Source: a virus | IMG/VR virus record: IMGVR_UViG_3300050821_004201 | Span: 1-39,460 of that record | Strand: one strand, 5' to 3' | Length of the DNA stretch: 39,460 bases | Part shown: piece after piece, positions 1-8,332 of the stretch | Layout: every line of letters starts with the position of its first letter | Position numbering within the stretch: the stretch's first letter is position 1 | Program-made: the position numbers and the translations under genes | The notes under the pieces: generated by a model | What the model was told of the DNA's origin: nothing | Databases searched by the model: none | The model's input: the letters and a program-made list of their open reading frames with translations, nothing else

Positions 1-964
1 TCCGCCATTGTACGACATAGACCGCGGCGGCGTAGGTCGTGCCGGAGGCCCAGGCGGCGGGCTCGGTGAATATGCGGATGTGCCGATTGAATGTGCCGGT
101 CCCGCTGCCCCCGGTGCTGTCGGTGGCGACGAAGGCAGCACTCCCGGCCGTGAAGGTGATGGCTCCGGTATAAGCGCTGACCGAAGCCGACATGGATTGC
201 GGGGTGTTAAGGTAGGGGCCGTCGACCAAGGCGGTCTGGGCGATCGAGAAGGTCGGGCACTCGTTAAGCGTCTGCGGGGCCACGGTAGGCGACAGCAGGA
301 TCGCTTGCTGCTCGTTCTGCACGATGCGGAGCGCGGTGAGCTGGGCCTGGGCCGTGTAGTTGGTGGTCAGCCTGGTGACCCGGCGCAGGGCTGCATTCTT
401 TAGGACGTTGGCACCCCAGGCCCCGCCATTGACATTGTTGCCATTCATGTCGACGAGCGTGTAGTGTGTGGCGTCGACTTTAGTTAAGGTCAGGACTTGG
501 TTCTGGAGGCCGCCCATATTGACGACGGTCTGCCCAGCGGGCCAGAATAGAATGGCCTGGTCGCCAGTCGACCAAGTGGCAGGGGTGGCGCTGGTCGTAA
601 CCTTGACCGGGTTGCCCATGTCGTTGGCGCTGATGATCGCGGGGCTGCCAGCGTCATCGTCGACAACCAAGGTGTTGCCCTGGATAAAGCGCAGGTAACC
701 CTGCCCGCTGTTAACCGTGAACTCACAGGCATAGGCCGCGGCTGCTTCACCCTCGAAGTTTAACAGGCGGGGCTGATTGCCCTTATAAGGGTAGCAGATG
801 AACTCGGTGCCCGGCCGGCGGACCAGAGCCCCCTCCTCCACCGGATAGGCATTGGAACAGGTCGAGAGCGCGGTGGCATAGCGCGGGTCATCGGTACGGC
901 CCTGCGCCCATTTGGACCATTCCCCGCCGAGGAAGTTCGTCTGGTTTGGACTGCTCTTCGGCAT
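1..964 (-). CDS. Tail tubular protein B-like (nozzle) protein, 3' end missing
   Basis: The frame is open from an ATG at 962-964 to the left window edge, giving 321 visible residues without a stop. The N-terminus carries an NFLGGEWS motif, then GRTDDPRY, and then RRPGTEF near residues 46-52. This order is typical of the tail tubular B or stabilisation proteins that form the nozzle of podovirus tails. The rest is rich in Thr, Ala and Gly, as expected for beta-sheet virion proteins. It starts three bases after the stop of the tail tubular A-like gene, the usual pair order. The C-terminus lies outside the window. The family call rests on N-terminal motifs only. Confidence 0.72.
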   Translation of the reverse strand, partial: MPKSSPNQTNFLGGEWSKWAQGRTDDPRYATALSTCSNAYPVEEGALVRRPGTEFICYPYKGNQPRLLNFEGEAAAAYACEFTVNSGQGYLRFIQGNTLVVDDDAGSPAIISANDMGNPVKVTTSATPATWSTGDQAILFWPAGQTVVNMGGLQNQVLTLTKVDATHYTLVDMNGNNVNGGAWGANVLKNAALRRVTRLTTNYTAQAQLTALRIVQNEQQAILLSPTVAPQTLNECPTFSIAQTALVDGPYLNTPQSMSASVSAYTGAITFTAGSAAFVATDSTGGSGTGTFNRHIRIFTEPAAWASGTTYAAAVYVVQWR

Positions 965-967
965 GGG

Positions 968-2176
968 TTAATACCGGCAAGTAATATAGCTGTCTTCCGG
1001 TTGCTCGGTCGGACCCTGCTCGATGGCGTTGGTGTCGCGCGCTTCCTGCATGAACTGCCGGTATTGCGAATTGAGCGCAGCGATGTTAGGGCGATCCTGG
1101 GTGACCCGCGGCCACACCTCCAGGGCAATCCGGCAGGCCAGGCCCTCGCAGAACATATTGTTCATCAGGGTTACGTCCTGCACATCGGCCACAAAGCGGA
1201 ATAGGATCAGTCGGTCAGTCTTACCCGAGACAATGTATTGGCCGTTGCGTTCCCAATCGTCAGGGATCAGTCGGCTCGGGCCGCCGAGGTAACGATAGGC
1301 GCCCTCCTTGGGTGCTTGCGGAGCTGCTCGTAAAAATCCAGCAGGGAGCCGATAAGCGTTCTGGCTCGTGGTGTCCGAATAGGGGCCGGTCGTCAGCGGG
1401 AAGCTGATCGGCAGATACGATAGGGTTGGCGAGCTGACTTGGAGCCATGAGCCCGAAACCGTGGGGTTGGTTACTGTCGTTGTCCATATCGTACCATTTA
1501 CCGGGGTGTTATTCAAGTTCATGTTGATCAGGGACTGGTAGTTGGTCCCGGCGTAGGACACCACCGCGCCTGACGAATAGAGGAGGTTGTTAACCCAGGC
1601 GTCGACCGCCGTGGGCTGGTTGGTCGTGTTGTTGAGCAGCGCCGTATAGAGTTTGAACGTCCCATCCGGGGTGCTCGGCACCATGTAGACCAGTTCGCCG
1701 GCCGAGTAGTTGCCGTTCGTCGTGTTGGTTGCCCCCGCGGCACTGTTCCAGTTCCACAGGTCGGCGGTCAGAGGGCCAAAGTATTGTTGCCAGGCTACCT
1801 GACCCGAGTAACCTGCGGTCTGATACAGGCCGGGGGTGTTGCCGACGTTGCTCGCTTGGTTCGAGAGCCAAAAGTTGCCTGAACTTGTCGGGTACTGGAC
1901 GATCGCCCCTAGCCCGTAAGTGGTCCCTGACGCATAGACCGGAAAAGTAATGATCTGGGTCGACAGGTCAATCGCCCGGAGTGCCGCACGCCGGATGGCA
2001 AAGGTCCACAGGTTGCGCTCCATCTCCGCGAGGCGCAGCTTATCATAAGCAAAGGTACATTCCTGTGACTGAACGCTCTGCTCGGTCCCTAACGTAGTCG
2101 CCGTGATCCGCCGGGCGCCGCAGTGTTGTAGGGCGCGGTTGCAGATGTCGACCGGGTTAGCAAAGGCGTAGCTCAC
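968..2176 (-). CDS. Tail tubular protein A-like (head-tail gatekeeper) protein
   Basis: This is a 402-residue protein with a GTG start at 2174-2176. The first 75 residues read like tail tubular protein A: a CNRALQHCGA stretch, then AYDKLRLAEMERNLWTFAIRRAALR. The C-terminus returns to a conserved pattern (CRIALEVWPRVTQ, then DSYITCRY). The middle, about residues 85-270, is Asn/Thr-rich and beta-like, an insertion that makes the protein about twice the length of T7 gp11 (196 residues). In T7-like tails this protein forms the ring that joins the portal to the nozzle. The next gene is the B-like partner, which supports the call. GTG is used because no ATG lies near the conserved N-terminus. Confidence 0.75.
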   Translation of the reverse strand: MSYAFANPVDICNRALQHCGARRITATTLGTEQSVQSQECTFAYDKLRLAEMERNLWTFAIRRAALRAIDLSTQIITFPVYASGTTYGLGAIVQYPTSSGNFWLSNQASNVGNTPGLYQTAGYSGQVAWQQYFGPLTADLWNWNSAAGATNTTNGNYSAGELVYMVPSTPDGTFKLYTALLNNTTNQPTAVDAWVNNLLYSSGAVVSYAGTNYQSLINMNLNNTPVNGTIWTTTVTNPTVSGSWLQVSSPTLSYLPISFPLTTGPYSDTTSQNAYRLPAGFLRAAPQAPKEGAYRYLGGPSRLIPDDWERNGQYIVSGKTDRLILFRFVADVQDVTLMNNMFCEGLACRIALEVWPRVTQDRPNIAALNSQYRQFMQEARDTNAIEQGPTEQPEDSYITCRY

Positions 2177-2179
2177 AAC

Positions 2180-3055
2180 TCACCAAGCCACTTGGCGGAT
2201 AAAGGGGTCAGGCACAAAGGAAGTACAGCATCCCCGGATGAACAAGCTGCCACCGCCCGGCCCGGCACAGGGATTGCACAGCATTAACACCGCGAACCAG
2301 CCGCCCACCGCGGTAGCGGTAGCAGGGGTTGCACCATTGGCGGTTGTGCACAGGCCAGTTTGTTGAGCCGAAAATCCGGTAGTTGTGGCCCTGTCCCCGG
2401 TAGCCCGTGCTAGAAATCCAACGTTTGAGTTTGTGCCGCCATATACGTGTGCGTTGGTTGAGCTTCCGCACATGTTCGTAGGAGGGCCGTTGTTGGCCGC
2501 GGACGTGCCGAACCACACCGTCGCCGCTGACAAAGACAATGAAGTCGCGTTCACGGCAAAATTCCCGCCGCTAGCAAGTTCGGTCAATGAGGTATTGGTG
2601 GCCTCATAGTTAGACAATGAGGCACCCTGACCGGTGTATGCGATGACGGTTGCCGACGCCTCATCGTAGGTAGTTGAGAGAGTTACCGTAATGGTCTTAG
2701 CAGTAATCTGGGACGGGGCGGCAGCTATCCAAACTTCGGCGGACTGTCCGATAGTAATCGTGCCATCGTTGACAGCCGCACCATGTAGTATCTTGGTCCA
2801 GGTGCCAGTGGTGCCGGAGTTGTCCGAGATAGAGTTAACTGTCGGCGGGGCAACGCTCGTACTGTTGCTCTCAGCCGAGACCATCACAACAAGGATCTCG
2901 TTTGCCCCGGCGGTGGTTAGGGCTATCCCAAGCGTGCCTGAAGATGCGTTGACAGCAGCCGCAGAAGCTGTGTCCTCAGCAATCGCTGCTCTAGCGTGGT
3001 GGCCGGCAAACAGGGCTATGGCAAAGGCAAGTCCGACGATGATACGCCGCAACAT
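2180..3055 (-). CDS. Exported or virion-associated beta-rich protein with signal peptide
   Basis: This is a 291-residue protein. The first 24 residues form a clear Sec signal peptide: MLRR, then a hydrophobic core (IIVGLAFAIALFAG), then a likely cleavage after HHARA. The mature part is low-charge and rich in Thr, Ser, Ala and Asn, with an Ig-like beta-sandwich look. Four Cys lie near the C-terminus (CNPCAGPGG and GCCTSF). I do not recognise the family. It sits inside the tail gene block and starts in a TGATG overlap with the upstream gene, so it should be made late. Signal peptides are unusual on virion proteins. It could be a secreted late factor or a decoration protein kept in the cell. Confidence 0.7.
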   Translation of the reverse strand: MLRRIIVGLAFAIALFAGHHARAAIAEDTASAAAVNASSGTLGIALTTAGANEILVVMVSAESNSTSVAPPTVNSISDNSGTTGTWTKILHGAAVNDGTITIGQSAEVWIAAAPSQITAKTITVTLSTTYDEASATVIAYTGQGASLSNYEATNTSLTELASGGNFAVNATSLSLSAATVWFGTSAANNGPPTNMCGSSTNAHVYGGTNSNVGFLARATGDRATTTGFSAQQTGLCTTANGATPATATAVGGWFAVLMLCNPCAGPGGGSLFIRGCCTSFVPDPFIRQVAW

Positions 3056-3504
3056 CAGCGCACCCCGTAGTTTACCTGGGCACTCGTCGCTGGTGTGGTG
3101 GTGTCGATGTCGGTGACGGCGCCGGTGTAGCAGATGCCAATCCCCTGGTAGAACTGGAGATCAGCCGGCAGGGGGATAACAATGCCGGCAACGTTGGCCG
3201 CGGTTGCGTTGGTCGGGACGGGGATGTTCAGCTTTACCAGAGAGGCCGGCGCACTGCACAAAGCGGCCGTCATGTTGTTGGTGTCGTAGAAGCGAACGTC
3301 GCCGCTGGTCGTCGCGCCAAAGTTGGTGACCGCGATGAACGAGCAGAGCGCGTGCTTGCCCACAGCCGCCTGTACGATCTGCCCGCCCGAGGTAGCCGCC
3401 GAGAGGAAGTGCGCCGGTACGCAGTCGGAAGGGGTGTTTTGCGCCTGCGCCGGCCCTACGAAACAGAGAGCGAGGAGCAGGGCGCCGGATAGCGCCCGTC
3501 CCAT
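3055..3504 (-). CDS. Small exported protein with signal peptide, unknown function
   Basis: This is a 149-residue protein. I chose the ATG at 3502-3504, one base past the stop of the upstream gene, because it opens on a textbook signal peptide (MGRALSGALLLALCFVGPAQA, then Q). A longer frame from 3624 would overlap the upstream gene and hide the signal. The mature protein has four Cys (SDCVP, HALCSF, ALCSAP, GICYTG) that could pair in the periplasm. The last third is rich in Thr, Pro and Asp. The next gene downstream is also a signal-peptide protein, so two exported proteins lie side by side in the late operon. No family is recognised. Confidence 0.7.
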   Translation of the reverse strand: MGRALSGALLLALCFVGPAQAQNTPSDCVPAHFLSAATSGGQIVQAAVGKHALCSFIAVTNFGATTSGDVRFYDTNNMTAALCSAPASLVKLNIPVPTNATAANVAGIVIPLPADLQFYQGIGICYTGAVTDIDTTTPATSAQVNYGVR

Positions 3505-3505
3505 C

Positions 3506-4156
3506 TTACATCGGCCACTCTGACCAGAACAGATCCACCCCGAGATGTTCGGAGGTCTGCACCAGGGTCGAGCAGATGTTGATCGAGAAGCCGGGGAGCA
3601 GAACAACCTGGCCATTGAACTCACGGACGGCCGGGCTGGACATGCCAGCGGTCGACAGGATGTTCAAGCCGAGACCACAGATGTAGGCCATCGCCACAAG
3701 CGTCGGGCCGGAGCCGTAGCACTGAGCAACAGGCTGCTTGCCTGAGCCGAGGAGCCCGCTGGTCACCGTCGCGAGGGTCAGGGTGCCCGAGGGGGTCTGA
3801 ACTGAACCTTCGAGAGACAGGCCGGCGATGATCTGGGTCTGGGTCGAGGTCGGGTTGGTAAAGGCGACACTCTCCAGCTCGACGTAGATGCCTGATCCAA
3901 CCGGATTGTAGAGGACGAAGGAGCCGGTGGTCTGGGCCGGAGCGTGGATCGCCGAGACGCCCGCTGCACCCGATGAACCGACGAAGCCCACGCCGTTGAT
4001 GCGGCTGACGAAGTGCTCGCCATGCACACGGCCCGTGAGCAGTTCGCCATGCTTGGCGAGGCCAGCCCCGGTGAAGTTGCCGAGTGGGTTGGATACAGAC
4101 GCTGGGTTGATGACCGACCCAACAAGCTGAAAAACTGAATTTGGTAGTATAGCCAT
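3506..4156 (-). CDS. Decoration-like virion protein, paralogue of the 4833-5537 product
   Basis: This is a 216-residue protein with no signal peptide or membrane span. It shares a pattern with the product of 4833-5537: a basic segment near residue 40 (HGELLTGRVHGEHF here, GDRHRLMAARGKVFW there), then FVLYNPVGSGIYVELE against FLLNNPTGSGVNAELI. Both C-terminal parts contain a PGF motif (LLPGFSINI against LPPGFGLSL) and end on WSEW or WAEY. The two therefore look like diverged copies. Their place between capsid and tail genes and their beta-rich composition suggest capsid decoration or minor structural proteins. That role is inference. Confidence 0.68.
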   Translation of the reverse strand: MAILPNSVFQLVGSVINPASVSNPLGNFTGAGLAKHGELLTGRVHGEHFVSRINGVGFVGSSGAAGVSAIHAPAQTTGSFVLYNPVGSGIYVELESVAFTNPTSTQTQIIAGLSLEGSVQTPSGTLTLATVTSGLLGSGKQPVAQCYGSGPTLVAMAYICGLGLNILSTAGMSSPAVREFNGQVVLLPGFSINICSTLVQTSEHLGVDLFWSEWPM

Positions 4157-4165
4157 TGAGCGGTC

Positions 4166-4828
4166 CTACGAGTTGTAAGTGGTAGGCAGAAATTCCCACA
4201 CCACCGTCAGGGTCGCATCGGTGTAGGCCGACGTATTAACTGTGGTCGAGAGCGCGCCCACCGGTGAGATTGGATAAAAGCCGGGGTTCTTTACACTCAC
4301 TGCGGTCGGGAGCGGACCACCGTCTACTGCCGTTACCGTGAAGGTCGCCGCAGTTAAAAAGCTGCCGGCCGTTGTGGCGCCGGTTGTACCGGTTAGAATG
4401 TCCCCGATCACGGCCATGTTGGTCGAGCCGCCCGAAGCCACCGTCGCCGACCGGGCAACAAAGAAGCCTGCCGGGAGGATCGCCGCCTGACCCCGTGCGC
4501 GGATCATGCCTGCCAGGGCCGGTGCCATGTAAGAGACCGGCAGCGCGTTGGCACCGCGGTACTGAGCGCCAGGGCGCGAGGGAGCCCCTGTGATCCGGTT
4601 TGACGACGCGGCGGCCAACTGAAACCCTGTGTCAGCCGGGTATTGCTGCATGGCCGAGAGCCAACAAGCGTAGAGATACCCGGCCTCGTACAGTTGCAGA
4701 TTGACGATCGCCGCCGGATTGCCGGTATCTTCCACACCCGCTGCAGACAACGCCTGCATATAGGTCTGGTAGGCCGTAACCTCGGCCGCGTCGAAAGTCG
4801 GGTTGCCTGTGGGTTGGATGCGTAGCAT
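4166..4828 (-). CDS. Virion-associated protein, unknown family
   Basis: This is a 220-residue protein. The ATG at 4826-4828 lies four bases after the stop of the upstream gene; the longer frame would overlap that gene. The N-terminal half is helical, with an AYQTYMQALSAAG segment and QLYEAGYLYACWLSAMQQY. The C-terminal half is Thr/Val-rich beta sequence that ends in VVWEFLPTTYNS. I do not recognise it. It lies between the two paralogous decoration-like genes, so it is probably made late and part of the particle. A baseplate or fibre adaptor is an alternative I cannot test here. Confidence 0.65.
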   Translation of the reverse strand: MLRIQPTGNPTFDAAEVTAYQTYMQALSAAGVEDTGNPAAIVNLQLYEAGYLYACWLSAMQQYPADTGFQLAAASSNRITGAPSRPGAQYRGANALPVSYMAPALAGMIRARGQAAILPAGFFVARSATVASGGSTNMAVIGDILTGTTGATTAGSFLTAATFTVTAVDGGPLPTAVSVKNPGFYPISPVGALSTTVNTSAYTDATLTVVWEFLPTTYNS

Positions 4829-4832
4829 CAGA

Positions 4833-5537
4833 TTATTGCAGGTACTCTGCCCACATGACGCTCGGGACCGCGGTGTTCGAGCCGGTCGCCGTTGAAGCAA
4901 CCAAGCTCAGACCGAAGCCCGGCGGGAGGATGATCGAGCCCAGATGGTCACGCCGCAGGACCGGAGGCGTAATGGCCGCGGTCGGGTTGAACGACGCCGG
5001 GAACGACCAGAGCGGGAAGCCCCAGTTAGCTGCCACCGTTAGAGCCGAACCCGTGGTCGCGGCGCTATACAGCGTGCAGGATGGAATGCTGCCGCCAAAG
5101 TTCGTCGGGTTGCCGCCAGCCCGGATTGGACCAGGGATTGAGGTCAAGGACGACAGGACGTTTGACACGTTGTTGAACACCGACCAGCCGATAATCAGGG
5201 CGGTCGCCGCAAAAGCGTTGGTGATCAACAGGTCGAGCTGTGTGTAGATCAGCTCAGCGTTGACACCGCTGCCGGTCGGATTGTTCAGCAGGAAGGTGTG
5301 GGCCGAAGTCGTGGTATTGACCGGGATCGAGATCGCCGCGGTCGTGGACGCGCCCCAGAAAACCTTTCCGCGGGCAGCCATTAGGCGATGACGATCACCG
5401 AGTTCGGCAACCAGCATCTCTTGCTGATGGCCCATGTTGACCAAGCCAGCGACACCATCGGCCGCCTGGGTATTCGCGGGGTTCTGCGGTACGCCCGACA
5501 GGACCGACGCGCTGTTGACTGTAACTGATTGTGCCAT
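4833..5537 (-). CDS. Decoration-like virion protein, paralogue of the 3506-4156 product
   Basis: This is a 234-residue protein from an ATG at 5535-5537. It contains the shared blocks FLLNNPTGSGVNAELIYTQ and ILPPGFGLSL, and ends on VMWAEYLQ; see the partner gene for the alignment. The rest is low in charge and rich in Ser, Thr, Ala and Asn, with no export signal. The N-terminus differs from the partner and may carry the specific contact. A small head-surface or head-tail decoration protein is the best guess. Confidence 0.68.
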   Translation of the reverse strand: MAQSVTVNSASVLSGVPQNPANTQAADGVAGLVNMGHQQEMLVAELGDRHRLMAARGKVFWGASTTAAISIPVNTTTSAHTFLLNNPTGSGVNAELIYTQLDLLITNAFAATALIIGWSVFNNVSNVLSSLTSIPGPIRAGGNPTNFGGSIPSCTLYSAATTGSALTVAANWGFPLWSFPASFNPTAAITPPVLRRDHLGSIILPPGFGLSLVASTATGSNTAVPSVMWAEYLQ

Positions 5538-5546
5538 AAAGCCCTC

Positions 5547-5834
5547 TTATGCGCCGGCTGTGGGAGCGTCGAGTGGGAGCGGTACGTTGTTGGAAGCGCC
5601 ACCTTGACCGAGTTCCGCACTACCGCCCGAAAGGATAAACATCATGATCTCTTCGAGACCCTGGAGAACTTCCTGCTTGGTCATGTTGTGCTGCCCCGAA
5701 TTTGGGGTGGCTACCATAACCCGCACTTCCAGTTCGGCCGCCGAGGTCGACGTGGTGGTGATCGTGACGGTGTTGTTCTTTCCAACCTGACCAAACGGCC
5801 GGCTGGAACTGAGATAGGTATTGGTCGTCGTCAT
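5547..5834 (-). CDS. Small late protein, unknown (95 residues)
   Basis: This is a 95-residue protein whose ATG overlaps the upstream stop as ATGA (5831-5834), a sign of coupled translation. The first half is Thr-rich beta sequence (NTVTITTTSTSAAELEVRVMVA). The middle is an amphipathic helix (TKQEVLQGLEEIMMFIL), and the tail is Gly/Ala/Pro-rich. It has no known motif. Its place among decoration-like genes suggests a small virion component or an assembly helper. Confidence 0.62.
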   Translation of the reverse strand: MTTTNTYLSSSRPFGQVGKNNTVTITTTSTSAAELEVRVMVATPNSGQHNMTKQEVLQGLEEIMMFILSGGSAELGQGGASNNVPLPLDAPTAGA

Positions 5835-6019
5835 GGCGGCAACTGCCCTGCAAACTCAAAGAGCGCTTTGTTGAACGCTGCCCGAAGCGCGTTGATATTG
5901 GCGAACTTCGTCAGGTCGATCTCGATTACCAAATCCCCGGAGCTGGAAGTCCCAGCACTTTCCGAACTGGTCTTCCTAACTCCGGCAGATGCGGCAATTA
6001 CGACTTGCTGCCTAGCCAT
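5831..6019 (-). CDS. Small late protein, unknown (62 residues)
   Basis: This is a 62-residue protein that starts at 6019, where its ATG touches the stop of the 6019-6765 gene. A Ser-rich linker near residues 17-27 separates a short basic N-terminus from a C-terminal segment (DLVIEIDLTKFANINALRAAFNKALFEFAG) that looks like one beta strand followed by a helix. No family is recognised. Overlaps at both ends make it a real member of the operon. Confidence 0.6.
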   Translation of the reverse strand: MARQQVVIAASAGVRKTSSESAGTSSSGDLVIEIDLTKFANINALRAAFNKALFEFAGQLPP

Positions 6020-6765
6020 TAACCCGGAACCGTAATTTCAACCATCATACTGAACACTTGGTTCGCCGTAACGCCCGTGGTGGTGAGCTGCACGCCAACG
6101 TCGAAGAACCCACCGGGGTCTTGTCCCTGGACGTAAACCGAGCCACCGGCCGAAGCCACGGTGAACTGACCATTCAGCGAGGTAGCCGTGAACGCTCCGA
6201 CCGGCGTGGTCTGGAGAGCCAAGCTGTTGCTCACCGCCTGCCAAATCGGGAGGCCGCTCTGCGAGGGGAGATACTGCCCATCGGTCAAGGCGCCGGCTGC
6301 GTTGCCAAACGTCAGATCGACAAAGTTGATCGCGCTCGCAATGGTCGTGCCATCGGACGGCTTGGTGAATACACCAGAGGTCACCGATGGATAGAAGTTC
6401 TGCATGTTGAACTGGTAGGCGAAGAACGACGAGCTGATGGCCGTGAGGTTGCCCACGTTGACCAAGCTGGTGCCGTCTTGCGCATCCGAGTACCACAGGC
6501 CGATGTTGCCGATGAACCCGGACGAGCCGGCGGCAGTATCGAACAAAACCGCGACCTTGTTCACGATGCAGTTTGAGGGGATGCGGACCATCCGGTGCAG
6601 AACCGAAGTAGCCGCACTCGCCGCGGGGGTAATCCTCGCGATAGCCCGCTGAACCCGGCCGAACCCGCCCGACCCCGCGCTAGGCCGAACGATCGGAGTA
6701 GCATCGAGATTGGTGACGATGTTCGACTTGACTGCGGTCGTCGGGGCCGTTGCTGGTGCTGTCAT
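6019..6765 (-). CDS. Decoration or minor head protein downstream of the capsid gene
   Basis: This is a 248-residue protein encoded 12 bases after the capsid gene. It has no signal or membrane segment. Pro/Ala/Thr-rich residues 1-15 lead into a beta-rich body with alternating hydrophobic strands (CIVNKVAVLFDTAAG, FIGNIGLWYSDAQDG, SVYVQGQDPGGFFDVGVQL). The gene after the major capsid gene often encodes a decoration protein that fixes the shell after expansion. That position and the composition are the grounds for the call. Sequence resemblance to a named family is not visible. Confidence 0.62.
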   Translation of the reverse strand: MTAPATAPTTAVKSNIVTNLDATPIVRPSAGSGGFGRVQRAIARITPAASAATSVLHRMVRIPSNCIVNKVAVLFDTAAGSSGFIGNIGLWYSDAQDGTSLVNVGNLTAISSSFFAYQFNMQNFYPSVTSGVFTKPSDGTTIASAINFVDLTFGNAAGALTDGQYLPSQSGLPIWQAVSNSLALQTTPVGAFTATSLNGQFTVASAGGSVYVQGQDPGGFFDVGVQLTTTGVTANQVFSMMVEITVPG

Positions 6766-6777
6766 CTATCCGTTCCT

Positions 6778-7716
6778 TTATGGGGCGGTCGGATCAGCGC
6801 CGGTCGTGTCGGCACAATTGATCTGGATGACCTTGCCGAGTTGCAACCGCGTCGCACCCGCACTGATCATGCTGTAAAGCTGCCAGGGGATGGAGCTGAG
6901 GTCTTTCCGCTCATCGACCCGCGTGCTCATGTCCTTCCAGATCCCGAGGTACATCCCGTCTTCCACCCACACCGGGCAGTTGCGCAGGGTGCTCGAAGAA
7001 CTGGTGTTGAGCCGCTCGGAGTAGATGATGTCCACCCCGGCAATCCGGGTCACTTTGCCATCGCTGACGACCGGCGCATCGTTGAAGTCTTTCGACATCA
7101 CAACCGCCTGCTTCTTCAGATCGCTCTCTTGCTGCGATCCACAGGCCATTGTCACCATCGGGCTGTTCTCCAACGCCTGGTAGTGGCGCAGGATGCGCAT
7201 GGCTTCTACGACCTTGCCGTAGATCATGCCCGAGGAAGCGGCGCTGTCGAAGGTGTCCGACACAACGTAGGTGCTGGTCGGCCAGCTCTCGGTGCTGAGC
7301 GAGCTGCTGTCGACGCCGGTGCTGGCTGAGGCGAAGAACGCGCCGATCAGGAGGTCGTCAAAGAAGCGGTTGCCAGCCGCGGTCACTGCCTGAGCAATGG
7401 CACCCTTCGGATCAACGATCGTCTTCAGCTCGTCAAAGGTGTCGACGGGCACCGGCAGATCGCGGTCGTTCGGGAACACCCAGCGGCGGGTGTAGTTGGG
7501 AAGCTGGAACTGGAGAGGCGAGTACCGGCCGACCGGGCTCTTGAACTCAAGGACACCGATTTGCTGGACGGGCGACGCCATTTTGCCAACGTGGGTGCCG
7601 CTCTTGCAGCGTCCGCGAAGGTGGGACATGGTTTGCTGAAGCAATAGCTCCAGAGCTGTCGTGTACTGCGTGGTTAGCAGTTCGACTTCGTATGGGTTGT
7701 TGCCTGCGGAGGTCAT
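6778..7716 (-). CDS. Major capsid protein (P22/HK97-fold, Phage_capsid_2-like)
   Basis: This is a 312-residue protein from the ATG at 7714-7716; a GTG three codons upstream (7725) is possible. Motifs match the podovirus capsid family: HVGKMASPVQQIG at about residues 42-54, RRWVFPNDRDLPVPVDTFDELKTIVDP at about 77-103, and RFFDDLLIGAFF about 15 residues further on. The C-terminus ends in a sheet segment (GATRLQLGKVIQINC). It forms the shell of the head. The gene sits downstream of scaffold, as usual, but is separated from it by an unusual 1.3-kb insert. A long leader and a TTGACA element upstream suggest it has its own promoter for high expression. Confidence 0.85.
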   Translation of the reverse strand: MTSAGNNPYEVELLTTQYTTALELLLQQTMSHLRGRCKSGTHVGKMASPVQQIGVLEFKSPVGRYSPLQFQLPNYTRRWVFPNDRDLPVPVDTFDELKTIVDPKGAIAQAVTAAGNRFFDDLLIGAFFASASTGVDSSSLSTESWPTSTYVVSDTFDSAASSGMIYGKVVEAMRILRHYQALENSPMVTMACGSQQESDLKKQAVVMSKDFNDAPVVSDGKVTRIAGVDIIYSERLNTSSSSTLRNCPVWVEDGMYLGIWKDMSTRVDERKDLSSIPWQLYSMISAGATRLQLGKVIQINCADTTGADPTAP

Positions 7717-7875
7717 AAGCCCCACTCACAAGGGTTAAAGCCAAAGGGTGATTGGCCTTATCCTTGCGGGGGCCGGACGGCTCGAAAGCCAGATAGGGTC
7801 TGGGAGCCCGCACGCGAAGCCGGAGGAGACAGCCGGACTTATGCCGCGCCTTTTGGGACTTACCCCAGGGTTATG

Positions 7876-7904
7876 AGACTACTGCGAATAACTCTTAATG
7901 TCAA
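7876..7904 (-). promoter_or_regulatory. Candidate promoter for the capsid operon
   Basis: On the minus strand a perfect TTGACA (7899-7904) is followed after 17 bases by TAGTCT (7876-7881), a weak -10 with three of six consensus bases. It lies just downstream of the 72-residue gene and about 160 bases before the capsid ATG. The intervening leader is GC-rich and can form short hairpins. The -35 is good and the -10 is poor, so an activator may be needed if this is a promoter at all. Confidence 0.4.
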
Positions 7905-7910
7905 GAACAA

Positions 7911-8129
7911 TTAGAGAACGCGCTTCTGTCCCCGCCATAGCTCTGGCGGTCGGGCCAGGTGGGGCTTACCGCGAAGATTAAAGAACAGCAGCCATCCGCT
8001 CTTGGCGTCACACAGGCCGCGGACACATCGCTTCTCCTCCAGGATATGCGCTTGCGGCCCGATCTCCTTCTCAACGTTCACGTACCAGACCACCTTCCAG
8101 TTCCGTTTGGGCGGTTGCTTGACGGTCAA
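7911..8129 (-). CDS. 72-residue unknown protein with TTG start
   Basis: This is a 72-residue protein read from TTG at 8127-8129. The start is supported by a perfect AGGAGGT six bases upstream. The product is basic, with an aromatic N-terminal half (NWKVVWYVNVEKEIG) and two Cys (KRCVRGLCDAK). It ends RPPELWRGQKRVL. No helix-turn-helix or other family is recognised. It stands alone on the minus strand between the scaffold and capsid blocks and faces away from the plus-strand unit that starts near 8211. It could be a small regulator of that switch, but this is only a guess from position. Confidence 0.6.
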   Translation of the reverse strand: MTVKQPPKRNWKVVWYVNVEKEIGPQAHILEEKRCVRGLCDAKSGWLLFFNLRGKPHLARPPELWRGQKRVL

Positions 8130-8210
8130 TATGCTACCTCCTACCTCGTTTCATTTGGCGCAACGACGTATAAGTAGAATACTCACCGTCATAGAAACGT
8201 CCTAATGCCA

Positions 8211-8238
8211 TTGACACTAGGCGCCGCCTATGTATATG
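8211..8238 (+). promoter_or_regulatory. Candidate plus-strand promoter
   Basis: TTGACA (8211-8216), 16 bases, then TATATG (8233-8238). The region from here to 8332 is AT-rich and holds two direct repeats that may be operator sites: TGACATTT-like copies near 8264-8280 and AAGCACTT at 8298-8305 and 8309-8316. It lies between two divergent genes (7911-8129 minus, 8333-8491 plus), the usual place for such an element. Confidence 0.5.
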
Positions 8239-8332
8239 CCATGTGTCAGAATATATATTATGCGACATTTACATGACATTTTCAAACTCATAAACTTAAG
8301 CACTTGTCAAGCACTTTGTTCAAGGAGGCAGA

